A stretch of 10,158 nt of DNA from CAZGOM01 sp964542875 (GTDB lineage Bacteria > Planctomycetota > Phycisphaerae > Phycisphaerales > Phycisphaeraceae). Position 1 is the stretch's first letter. The number at the start of each line of letters is the position of its first letter. The position numbers were made by a program, and so were the translations under genes. Location: positions 1 through 10,158 of the forward strand of contig CAZIWA010000170.1 of the NCBI GenBank assembly GCA_964542875.1. The letters are read 5' to 3'. Under the pieces are notes generated by a model that did no database searches, was not told the origin of the DNA, and was given only the letters and a program-made list of their open reading frames with translations. Shown here piece by piece: positions 1 through 6,478 of the stretch.

Positions 1-856
1 GCCCAAACAGCCGGCTGGACATCATCTCCTGCCGCGCCTTCATCCAGTTCACGTTCCCGCGCAGCGTGTTGATCTCGCCGTTGTGCGCCAGCATGCGCAT
101 CGGCTGCGCACGGTCCCACGAAGGGAACGTATTGGTCGAAAACCGCGAGTGAACCATCGCCAGGTGGCTCGAGAAGTCCGGATCGCTCAAGTCCTTGAAG
201 TATTCCCGCACCTGACGGCTCGTCAGCTGGCCCTTGTACACCATGATCCGCGACGAAAGCGAGCACATGTAATACACGCGCATCTGCTCGCTGGCCGACG
301 CCTTCATCGTGTGGTACGCCTGCTTGCGGATCAAAAACAACTGCCGCTCAAACGCGTCCTGGCTCACCCCGTCCGCCGCGCCTACGAAAATCTGCATCAC
401 CATCGGCTCGGCGCTGCGCGCTGTCGGCCCAAGCATCGAGTTATCGCAAGGCACCCGCCGCCAGCCCAGGAGCTTTTGCCCCTGCGCCTGCACATAGTGC
501 CCCAGCGTCGCCATGCACACCTTCCGGTACGACTCGTCCATCGGCATGAACACCATGCCGCACGCATACCGGCCCTGAGGCGGCAGCTCGATCCCCCCAT
601 CCTGCTTGGCCACCTTCCTCAGGAAGCCGTCAGGCAGCCCCACCAGGATCCCCGCGCCGTCGCCGGAGTTCACCTCGCAGCCGCAGGCGCCGCGATGGTC
701 CATGTTCTCAAGCATCGTCAGCGCCCCGTCCACCGTCGAGTGGAACGCCTGGCCCTTCAAATGCGCAACGAAACCAACGCCGCACGAGTCTTTCTCGTTG
801 GCCGGGTCGTAAAGACCGACTGGCTGGGTTGGCATGCTCATGGGTGCGTCTGTCAT
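1..856 (-). CDS. gltB: Glutamate synthase (NADPH/ferredoxin) large subunit, N-terminal part, cut by the window edge
   Basis: This gene makes the large subunit of glutamate synthase, which moves the amide nitrogen of glutamine to 2-oxoglutarate to give two glutamates (GS-GOGAT ammonia assimilation, cytoplasm). Only the first 285 residues are in the window and no stop is reached. The translation starts MTDAPMSMPTQPVGLYDPAN and continues EKDSCGVGFVAHLKG, so the class II amidotransferase nucleophile is Cys25 behind a 24-residue propeptide that is removed in this family. Further family motifs are DHRGACGCEVNSGDGAG (about 58-74) and, near residues 230-270, HSRFSTNTFPSW followed by AHNGEINTLRGNVNWM, the glutamine-binding and oxyanion region. 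The start at 856 has a GAAAGGGG ribosome site 5 bases upstream; Met6 and Met8 are weaker alternatives. It lies 88 bp downstream of a LysR gene on the same strand with no terminator between them. The FMN and iron-sulphur parts and any gltD would lie beyond the left edge. Confidence 0.96.
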   Translation of the reverse strand, partial: MTDAPMSMPTQPVGLYDPANEKDSCGVGFVAHLKGQAFHSTVDGALTMLENMDHRGACGCEVNSGDGAGILVGLPDGFLRKVAKQDGGIELPPQGRYACGMVFMPMDESYRKVCMATLGHYVQAQGQKLLGWRRVPCDNSMLGPTARSAEPMVMQIFVGAADGVSQDAFERQLFLIRKQAYHTMKASASEQMRVYYMCSLSSRIMVYKGQLTSRQVREYFKDLSDPDFSSHLAMVHSRFSTNTFPSWDRAQPMRMLAHNGEINTLRGNVNWMKARQEMMSSRLFG

Positions 857-944
857 AAAAACCCCTTTCCGGGCGCTTTCTCTGTCTTTTTGTGTTGTTT
901 AAGGGCTTGTCAGGCGGTCGGAGAGATACGGTTCAAAGTCGGCT

Positions 945-1973
945 TCAGGCTTTATTCAGGACGGTGCTGGCTTTAGCGGTCGCCGCATCGTCCGATTTAG
1001 CCGCCCCGGGCTTTACACCCGGTTTAGCCGCCTGTTTAGCCGATGAATTCGACTGGGCCTGAATCTGCCCGTAAATGTCGACATTCGGACCCGCATGCTC
1101 CAGCAGATGATTCACAAACGCCTGCGCCACGGGCGAGAACGGCCCGTTGCCTGACTTGCGCTTGCGGTAAATGATCCCCAGCGGGCGATCCAGCTTCGGA
1201 TCAAGATCCACCACCACCAGCGTCCCGGCCAGCACTTCACGCGCCACCGCCCGCTTGGGCAATATGGCAAACTGATTCGTCACTTCCACCGCAGACTTGA
1301 TCGTGTCGATGTTGTCGAACGTGCTGGAAATCTCCACCGTCACGTTCTGGTCCCGGAAATACCGCCGGATCGCACGACCCACCGGCAGCTCCGGCTCAAA
1401 AGCCGCCATCGGCATGTCCTGCAGCCTCGCCGCCGGCACATGCTTGAACTCCGCCAGCGGATGCCGAGGCGAAACCACCACCGCCATCCGCTCATCCCGG
1501 ATCGGAATCACTCCCACATCCCGCCAGCTCTGCGGGTAGGAAACAATCCCAAAATCACAGTGGTCGTTATGCACGCTGTCGTAAACTTCGTCAGGCTGCT
1601 TGTAGTTCACCGTCACCGTCGCATCCGGGTGCAGTTCAATAAAGCTCGACCTGATATGGTTCAGCAGATCGATGCCCGCGGAATAGATCGCGTCCACCGT
1701 CACCTGCCCATGCAGCGTCGGCTGAAGCTGGCTCACCTTCTGCTCAAGCGCCTCGTAACGGCTCAAAAGCTCCCGGCCCTCACGCAGAAAAATCTCTCCC
1801 GCAGGCGTCAACGCCAGCGGCCGAACCGTCCGGTCAAACAAGTTGATACCCAGCCTGCGCTCCAACTGGCTGATCCGCTGGCTCGCCGCAGATTGTGTGA
1901 TCCCCAGCTCAACAGCCGCCCGGCTGAAGCTCTGAAGACGCGCAACCTCGCAAAATAAACGAAGAAACTGCAT
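945..1973 (-). CDS. LysR-family transcriptional regulator upstream of gltB
   Basis: A DNA-binding activator or repressor of the LysR family, 342 residues. The winged helix-turn-helix fills residues 1-60: LRLFCEVARLQSFSRAA, then GITQSAASQRISQLERRLG, LFDRTVRPLALTPAGE. A linker helix (about 61-85) leads to a periplasmic-binding-protein-like effector domain (about 89-295), with GQVTVDAIYSAG at its start and FAILPKRAVAREVLAG in the second half. Residues 300-342 are an Ala/Lys/Pro-Gly low-complexity tail that makes the protein about 40 residues longer than a typical LysR. The start at 1973 is fixed by alignment with the family N-terminus, although no Shine-Dalgarno site precedes it. Two palindromic boxes and a promoter lie immediately upstream, which fits autoregulation. 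Its position before gltB suggests that it regulates glutamate synthase in the manner of GltC; this is inference, since GltC is transcribed divergently in Bacillus and this gene is codirectional. CysB-like or other LysR subfamilies cannot be excluded. Confidence 0.95.
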   Translation of the reverse strand: MQFLRLFCEVARLQSFSRAAVELGITQSAASQRISQLERRLGINLFDRTVRPLALTPAGEIFLREGRELLSRYEALEQKVSQLQPTLHGQVTVDAIYSAGIDLLNHIRSSFIELHPDATVTVNYKQPDEVYDSVHNDHCDFGIVSYPQSWRDVGVIPIRDERMAVVVSPRHPLAEFKHVPAARLQDMPMAAFEPELPVGRAIRRYFRDQNVTVEISSTFDNIDTIKSAVEVTNQFAILPKRAVAREVLAGTLVVVDLDPKLDRPLGIIYRKRKSGNGPFSPVAQAFVNHLLEHAGPNVDIYGQIQAQSNSSAKQAAKPGVKPGAAKSDDAATAKASTVLNKA

Positions 1974-1985
1974 GATTGAGAAAAG

Positions 1986-2013
1986 TTTACATCATTAGGC
2001 CATCTAATGTCAA
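1986..2013 (-). promoter_or_regulatory. Probable sigma-70-type promoter of the LysR gene
   Basis: On the minus strand a perfect -35 hexamer TTGACA (2008-2013) is separated by 16 bp from TGTAAA (1986-1991), which matches four of six bases of the -10 consensus. Transcription would begin near 1979-1980, leaving only about 6 untranslated bases before the ATG at 1973. That fits the absence of a Shine-Dalgarno site. The first LysR box overlaps the spacer and the edge of the -35. Confidence 0.55.
1993..2009 (-). promoter_or_regulatory. LysR-type operator box 1
   Basis: The minus strand reads CATTAGATGGCCTAATG, a perfect 6-bp inverted repeat (CATTAG/CTAATG) around 5 bases that contains the T-N11-A core typical of LysR sites. 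It covers the spacer of the predicted LysR promoter, so binding here should block that promoter (negative autoregulation). Base identity with box 2 is 12 of 17. Confidence 0.6.
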
Positions 2014-2023
2014 ATCCCAAGTC

Positions 2024-2040
2024 CATTAAATTTTCTAATG
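2024..2040 (-). promoter_or_regulatory. LysR-type operator box 2
   Basis: The minus strand reads CATTAGAAAATTTAATG, with CATTA/TAATG arms and the same T-N11-A core as box 1. Start-to-start distance to box 1 is 31 bp, about three helical turns, so both face the same side of the helix. Paired sites about 30 bp apart match the recognition-site plus activation-site arrangement known for LysR tetramers. Confidence 0.55.
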
Positions 2041-2298
2041 ATGACCCACCCCTCAAAACCTGATATTTCAGACTGTAAATCATTAACTAAACAAATCTTA
2101 ACTCCACTAAAACCACAAACCAGCCTCTTCACTAAGCCCCCACCAAACCTACACACCTCAAAAATATTCACCCAACCACCCTGCACAATCTGACGCACCT
2201 GAACAATGTTCATTCACCCCCCGACCACCAACGACTTCCTTTTTGACCCCGCGAGAAACCAACACCTACCCCCGGGTTGGCGAATTTTCAAAAGACAT

Positions 2299-2591
2299 TC
2301 AAAACTCGTAACCCCTCACCACCTCGCTTACCACCAACTGCCCATCCCCCCGCTCCACCACCATCTCTTCGCCGNNNNNNNNNNNNNNNNNNNNNNNNNN
2401 NNNNNNNNNNNNNNNNNNNNNNNNNNNNNNNNNNNNNNNNNNNNNNNNNNNNNNNNNNNNNNNNNNNNNNNNNNCACCTCGCTTACCACCAACTGCCCAT
2501 CCCCCCGCTCCACCACCATCTCTTCGCCGGCAAGCGCCACCGGCCCCATCACCCGGGGAAACCCAACCAGCGCCTTTACTTGATGTCCCAT
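2299..2591 (-). CDS. Small ORF of unknown function interrupted by the scaffold gap (45 codons if the gap is collapsed)
   Basis: An ATG at 2591 on the minus strand is preceded by TAAGGAGGG (2597-2605) with 5 bases between, one of the best Shine-Dalgarno sites in the window. Translation begins MGHQVKALVGFPRVMGPVAL and continues AGEEMVVERGDGQLVVSEV up to the N run. The 55 bases flanking the gap are identical. If they are one sequence, removing 155 bases joins the frame to VRGYEF and a TGA at 2299-2301, giving a complete 45-residue protein. It has no obvious signal peptide or membrane segment and looks like a small beta-rich soluble peptide. I do not recognise the family. If the gap is real, the gene is longer and its C-terminus unknown. 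Its promoter would lie in 2606-2768, back to back with that of the surface-protein gene. Confidence 0.6.
2320..2374. repeat. 55-bp direct repeat, copy at the left edge of the N gap
   Basis: These 55 bases, beginning cacctcgcttaccaccaact, recur exactly at 2475-2529 on the other side of the N run. Exact identity that stops at the gap on this side and starts at the gap on the other points to contig ends that overlap rather than to a biological repeat. Confidence 0.9.
2375..2474. other. Scaffold gap of exactly 100 N
   Basis: A run of exactly 100 N, the conventional filler for a join of unknown length. Because its two flanks are the same 55 bp, the true distance may well be negative, meaning that the contigs overlap. 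Confidence 0.98.
2475..2529. repeat. 55-bp direct repeat, copy at the right edge of the N gap
   Basis: Identical to 2320-2374 over all 55 positions. The sequence after it, gcaagcgccaccggcccc, is unique in the window, and so is the sequence before the left copy. This is consistent with a simple end overlap of two contigs. Confidence 0.9.
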
Positions 2592-2596
2592 TCCAG

Positions 2597-2605
2597 CCCT
2601 CCTTA
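2597..2605 (-). promoter_or_regulatory. Strong Shine-Dalgarno site of the small ORF
   Basis: TAAGGAGGG on the minus strand lies 5 bases before the ATG at 2591. This near-perfect anti-16S match is the main reason for believing that the short ORF is translated. Confidence 0.65.
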
Positions 2606-2631
2606 CTTATGCCCCGCGTCCCGGGCCACAA

Positions 2632-2670
2632 GGCGCGGGAAACGCGACCCGCTTCGCGCCTCTTTCCCGC
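2632..2670. repeat. Competing inverted repeats upstream of the surface-protein promoter
   Basis: GCGGGAAA (2635-2642) pairs perfectly with TTTCCCGC (2663-2670), and GGCGCG (2632-2637) pairs with CGCGCC (2655-2660). The two hairpins share bases and exclude each other. They lie upstream of the predicted -35 for the surface gene, but in the presumed 5' leader of the small minus-strand ORF, where alternative folding could matter. No function is known. Confidence 0.4.
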
Positions 2671-2678
2671 TCCCCTCA

Positions 2679-2706
2679 TTGAGCTTTCAGCTTAAGCGCA
2701 TAGAAT
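2679..2706 (+). promoter_or_regulatory. Probable promoter of the surface-protein gene
   Basis: TTGAGC (2679-2684), 16 bp, then TAGAAT (2701-2706): four of six matches at -35 and five of six at -10. Transcription would start near 2713, giving a leader of about 56 bases before the ATG at 2769. A modest AGGA ribosome site lies at 2756-2759. Confidence 0.5.
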
Positions 2707-2768
2707 GGCCGGTCCGTCGGATTTTTACCCGGCCTCCACAGCCATCGCCATAAGCAGGACCCCCACTC

Positions 2769-5700
2769 ATGCAAAGCATCAAGAGCCTTTGGTCGAGCGT
2801 CAAGAATACCCTCAAAGCACGCACAATCGCTCAGGCTGCTGGCAAACCGGCCCCCGCACGCGCCGTCGCTCTCTTTGAAGCGCTCGAAGCCCGCCAGATG
2901 CTCTCCACGGTCCTCAACGTCGGCACAGCCACCGACGTCACCAAGCGCAACGGCTACGAAACCGACCCCTCCGTCATCGTTCAGCGCTACAACACCAACA
3001 ACATGTTCGCCGTCTCAGACATCACCACCGCGGGCCTCTACGTCCAATACTCCACCAACGCCGGCGCCACCTGGACCAGCCGCACCATGGCCACCGGCGT
3101 CGTCACCGTCGACACCTTCCCCCAGGCCGCGGGTGATTCCGTCGCCGTCGCCGACAACTTCGGCAACCTCTACATGGCTTACGTCTCCAACGCCGGCGTC
3201 TTCCAGAGCGTCGTCGTCCTCATGAGCACCAACTTCGGCCAGTCCTTCACCCAGATCGCTCAATACCAGGGCTACATGCGCCCCAGCCTCACCGTCGGCG
3301 GGTCAGACACCCCCGGCGCACAAACCGTCAGCCTCGTCTACACCGGCTCCGACGGACAAATCTACAGCGCCAGCACCCGCGCCTCAGGCCTCGGCGTATT
3401 CTCCGGCCTCACCACCAGCCCCCAGGCCGTCCCCGGCTCCCAAGGCGGCAACTTCGCCTCCGCCGCCGTCGGTTCCGACGGCCGCGTCACCATCGCCTAT
3501 CAGCAGGCCGGCAACATCTTCACCTCCACAGACCCCGACGGCCCCGGCACTCAGGGCTTCTCCTCCCCCGTGCTGGCCACCGCCACCGCCGTCACGCCCA
3601 ACTTCTCCCTCCCCTCCCAGTCCCGCGGCATCAACGCCGCTCCCAGCCTCGGCTACGACCACTCCGGCGGCGCAAACAACAACCGGCTCTACATGGCCTA
3701 CGTCGACGTCGGCAATCCCGGCATCAACGACACCGACATCTACCTCCGCTACTCCCAGGACAACGGCATCACCTGGTCCAACGCCATCAAGGTCAACGAC
3801 GACACCACCAAATACTCCCAGTACATGCCTCAGTTGGAAGTCGATCCCACCACCGGCAACGTCGCCGTCGCCTTCTACGATGCACGCAACTCCACCGACA
3901 ACGGCGCCGTCCAGGTGTTCGCCGCGGTCAGCCTTGATGCCGGCGCAACCTTCGAGCCCAACGTCCGGATCTCCGGCACCGGCCTCATCGACTCCCGCAA
4001 AGTGACCAACAACTCCGACCTCGGCGGCCAGTTCGGCGACTACATCAGCCTCACCTTCATCGACAGCACCGTGCGCGCCGCATGGACCGACAATTCCGCC
4101 ATCACAGGTGGACTCCTCCCCTACGACATCTACACCAACACCATCACCCTCACCCAGACAGATGCGCCCGACGTCCCCACCGTCACCTCCATCAACACCT
4201 TCACCGGCGTTGCCCACGAAAACGGCTTCGTCTCGCTGGACTTCACCCAGCTCTTCGCCGCGTCCGACGCAGCAGACCCCCAGGGCATCCAGGTCGGCTT
4301 TGAAGTCGCTTCCATCACCCCCGGCACCACGCTCCTCATCAACGGCGTCGCCGCCGGCATCGGCAGCGACTTCGCCTACGGCGACTACATCACCTGGATC
4401 CCCGCAGCCAACACCTCCGGCCTCCAGGAAGCCTTCAAGCTTTACGCCCAAAACGGCACCAACATCTCCGTCAACTCCGTCGCCGTGAACTTCGACGTCC
4501 AGGCCGCCATCCCCGGCGACGCCCCTGTCATCACCGGCGTCAAGTCCTCCGCGCCGGCCCTGGTGGTCACCGGCCAGTCCCTCACCCTGAGCATCACCGG
4601 CCTGGGTACCGGCAGCACCACCCCCGCCACCGTCAAATATTTCTACGATTCCAACGACAACAACGTCTGGGACGCCGGCGACCTCTTCCTCGGCAGCGCC
4701 TCCAACATCCTCGACGGCTACTCCCTCTCCATCGGCACCTCCACCCTCCCCCTGGGGTCCGACCGCGACTTCTTCGCCGTCGGCTACAGCGCCGCAGGTT
4801 CCCAGGGCGACGCCGCCTCCGTCTCTCTGGGTGTCTACCGCGGCATCCCCATCACCCAGCTCTATGGCGGCAGCTCCGCTTATTACAAAGACTCCAATGG
4901 CGTACCCATCCAGGTCCGCCTCGCCGGCCCCGGCTACGGCAACGTCCTCTTCGACACCAACGCCACCAATGCCGACCCCGTCCTCATCAACGTCTACGGC
5001 ACGGACTTCACCACCTCCGCCCTCTATGTCTTCACCCCCTCGGGCGTCTTCACCAACGTCGGCGGATTCGTCGTCGGCAACCTCTCCATGGTCAGCAACA
5101 TCGACGCCTACCTCCAGTCCGTCGCCTCAAACCCCAACCTCCTCACCAACAACCCCAACCTCGTCAGCATCTCCGCCATCAACGCCCCCACCACCAACGT
5201 CAACGGCGGGCCCATCATCGTCACCGGCGGCGTGCGCCTCCTGAACCTCTACAACATCAACGACTCCCAGATCAGCATCGGACGCTACTCCACCCAGCCC
5301 ACCGTCAACTATTACGTCCGCATGAACTTCCGCACCGTTACCGACACCGGCATGTACTCCCTCATGCCCGTCAACCTCTTAAGCTGCTACGGCTGGACCG
5401 ACACCGACCCCGTCAACGATCCCCACTCCCTCACCGCGGTCGGCATCAACGGCATCAGCGTCACAGGCGACTTCAACCCCAGCCTCTCCTTCACGCCCTC
5501 AAACGCCGTCAACCAGCTCAACGCCGTCAACATCACTGGCAACCTCACAGGCGGCTTCTGGGGCGTCCGCGGCAACATCAACTCCATCGTCGTCGGCCAA
5601 AGCGTCTCCTCCGCCTGGGAGCTCGACCTCCAGGGCAACAATAACAACAACGGTATCCTCGGCGTCTTCAGCGTCCGTGGAAACGCCTCCGGCTCCATCA

Positions 5701-6236
5701 CCGCCCAGCGCATCAGCTCCATCGTCGTCTCCGGCAACATGACCGGCATGGACATCACCGCCTACCAGGCCACCACCACCACTTTCCCGGGCTTTAGAAG
5801 CATCGGGTCCATCTCCGTCACCGGCGATATCTCCCTCACCGACATCATCACCACCGGCTCCATCGGAAACATCAGCGCCCGCAGCATCGCCGATTCGCTC
5901 ATCACCGCGGGCCTGAACGTCGGCGCGCCAAACCAGCCTGCCTCCGCCTCCGAAAGCTTCATCTCCAGCGCCGTCACCATCGGCGCCATCACCCTCCGTG
6001 GCGGCACCGGCATCACCGCCTTCTCCGGCACCACCATCAGCGCCTACAAGATCACCTCCCTCACCGCACCCACGCTCGATACCGACAACGCCGGCGTCGC
6101 CTTCGGCCTCTTCGCCAGGGCCATCAACAGCATCAACATCACCAGCCCCCTCCTGCGCCTCTCCAACCTCAGCGCACCCCTGGCCAACGAACGCCCCCTC
6201 GGCGGCGACTTCATCCTCCGCATCGTCAACGCCTAA
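2769..6236 (+). CDS. Large planctomycete-type extracellular protein: Asp-box propeller, cadherin-like, Ig-like and beta-solenoid regions
   Basis: A 1155-residue protein predicted to be secreted or attached to the cell surface. The N-terminus is a basic, amphipathic stretch (1-32) followed by ALFEALEARQMLS (34-46), the planctomycete LEPR-xLL-type surface motif. No classical Sec signal is obvious. Residues 50-460 resemble a BNR/sialidase-type propeller with four Asp-box-like motifs: STNAGATW (95-102), STNFGQSF (153-160), SQDNGITW (329-336) and SLDAGATF (388-395). The catalytic arginine triad of true sialidases was not identified, so enzyme activity is unproven. Residues 465-577 look cadherin-like (YGDYITWIPAANTSG), and 582-690 Ig-like. 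From about 890 onward, hydrophobic repeats such as INGISVTGDF, INSIVVGQSV, ISSIVVSGNMTG and IGSISVTGDI suggest a right-handed beta-helix. No C-terminal anchor such as PEP-CTERM is visible. The ATG at 2769 has a modest AGGA site 9 bases upstream. Adhesion, polymer binding and cell-wall structure are all possible roles. Confidence 0.9.
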   Translation: MQSIKSLWSSVKNTLKARTIAQAAGKPAPARAVALFEALEARQMLSTVLNVGTATDVTKRNGYETDPSVIVQRYNTNNMFAVSDITTAGLYVQYSTNAGATWTSRTMATGVVTVDTFPQAAGDSVAVADNFGNLYMAYVSNAGVFQSVVVLMSTNFGQSFTQIAQYQGYMRPSLTVGGSDTPGAQTVSLVYTGSDGQIYSASTRASGLGVFSGLTTSPQAVPGSQGGNFASAAVGSDGRVTIAYQQAGNIFTSTDPDGPGTQGFSSPVLATATAVTPNFSLPSQSRGINAAPSLGYDHSGGANNNRLYMAYVDVGNPGINDTDIYLRYSQDNGITWSNAIKVNDDTTKYSQYMPQLEVDPTTGNVAVAFYDARNSTDNGAVQVFAAVSLDAGATFEPNVRISGTGLIDSRKVTNNSDLGGQFGDYISLTFIDSTVRAAWTDNSAITGGLLPYDIYTNTITLTQTDAPDVPTVTSINTFTGVAHENGFVSLDFTQLFAASDAADPQGIQVGFEVASITPGTTLLINGVAAGIGSDFAYGDYITWIPAANTSGLQEAFKLYAQNGTNISVNSVAVNFDVQAAIPGDAPVITGVKSSAPALVVTGQSLTLSITGLGTGSTTPATVKYFYDSNDNNVWDAGDLFLGSASNILDGYSLSIGTSTLPLGSDRDFFAVGYSAAGSQGDAASVSLGVYRGIPITQLYGGSSAYYKDSNGVPIQVRLAGPGYGNVLFDTNATNADPVLINVYGTDFTTSALYVFTPSGVFTNVGGFVVGNLSMVSNIDAYLQSVASNPNLLTNNPNLVSISAINAPTTNVNGGPIIVTGGVRLLNLYNINDSQISIGRYSTQPTVNYYVRMNFRTVTDTGMYSLMPVNLLSCYGWTDTDPVNDPHSLTAVGINGISVTGDFNPSLSFTPSNAVNQLNAVNITGNLTGGFWGVRGNINSIVVGQSVSSAWELDLQGNNNNNGILGVFSVRGNASGSITAQRISSIVVSGNMTGMDITAYQATTTTFPGFRSIGSISVTGDISLTDIITTGSIGNISARSIADSLITAGLNVGAPNQPASASESFISSAVTIGAITLRGGTGITAFSGTTISAYKITSLTAPTLDTDNAGVAFGLFARAINSINITSPLLRLSNLSAPLANERPLGGDFILRIVNA

Positions 6237-6427
6237 TCACCTGCACATACTCCCCCAAGCCGGGTGGCGCAGCGCGGCCCCAAGCCATGCTGTGCCCTGT
6301 GCACGTCAACAAAAACACCCACCCGCCTCACGCCTCCAGGTCAACCTTCCCATATCTTCACTCCGCGGGGACAAGCCCCTTCTTCCAGGGACCTGTCCCC
6401 TCCCGTTGGACTCCCCCCCCAAAAAAA
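6237..6427. other. Convergent intergenic region between the surface protein and the response regulator
   Basis: About 190 bases without a credible gene. It holds a palindromic REP-like repeat (6263-6297) and a hairpin (6367-6400: ggggaca and tgtcccc around 20 bases). It ends in an unusual run of C then A (about 6413-6427) that forms the U-tract of the opposing terminator. No separate U-tract terminator is evident for the plus-strand surface gene; the hairpins may serve instead. Confidence 0.5.
6263..6297. repeat. REP-like palindromic intergenic repeat, copy 1
   Basis: The sequence begins ggtggcgcagcgcggcccca, and its two halves (ggcgcagcgcgg and ccatgctgtgcc) can pair over 12 positions with two G-U pairs and one mismatch. 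It is 28 of 35 bases identical to 10053-10087, 3.8 kb away, and both copies are intergenic and follow the end of a gene. Confidence 0.55.
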
Positions 6428-6454
6428 CGCGCCCGGCTTTTTGAGCCGGGCGCG
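6428..6454 (-). terminator. Intrinsic terminator of the response regulator gene
   Basis: A perfect 11-bp stem, CGCGCCCGGCT (6428-6438) with AGCCGGGCGCG (6444-6454), around a 5-base loop. On the minus strand it is followed by at least seven T (6421-6427), the expected U-tract. It lies 24 bp after the response regulator stop. Confidence 0.88.
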
Positions 6455-6478
6455 CCATCAACGATCAAATTCACAAAC

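Larger units (their letters stand above)
1974..2298. other. AT-rich, strand-asymmetric intergenic region
   Basis: No credible gene lies here. Base composition differs sharply from the GC-rich neighbours, and the plus strand is nearly free of G: in 2101-2200 I count 5 G against 44 C. The left end carries the LysR promoter and two operator boxes. A short palindrome, TGAACAATGTTCA, lies at 2200-2212. The region would also be the 3' untranslated part of the small minus-strand gene that ends at 2299. I see no clear intrinsic terminator for that gene. Confidence 0.5.

Noticed and set aside
83..976. 297-codon plus-strand ORF opposite gltB
   Set aside because: It is antisense to a clear glutamate synthase N-terminus. 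Its Arg/His/Pro-rich composition is typical of a shadow frame in GC-rich DNA, and no family motif is seen.
1440..1958. 172-codon plus-strand ORF opposite the LysR gene
   Set aside because: Antisense to a confident LysR protein; the composition is low-complexity and Arg-rich.
2200..2212. TGAACAATGTTCA as a LexA/SOS box
   Set aside because: The Gram-positive SOS box needs GAAC-N4-GTTC. Here the gap is 3 bases, and no SOS gene is adjacent.
2320..2529. The flanking 55-bp repeats as a CRISPR or tandem array
   Set aside because: There are only two exact copies, one on each side of the N filler, and no spacers or further units. A contig overlap is the simpler explanation.
2206..2753. Plus-strand ORFs through the N gap
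   Set aside because: They read across ambiguous bases, have Pro/His/Ser-rich low-complexity sequence and no ribosome site. The minus-strand small ORF explains the region better.
3384..4451. 355-codon minus-strand ORF inside the surface-protein gene
   Set aside because: Its Gly/Val/Asp/Ala-rich translation is what results from reading the opposite strand of a gene with C at nearly every third position. It has no domain signature, and the sense gene is well supported.
4831..5244. Ser/Pro/Thr-rich plus-strand ORF within the surface-protein gene
   Set aside because: A shifted frame of the same C-rich codons; low-complexity Ser/Pro/Thr output is the usual artefact.
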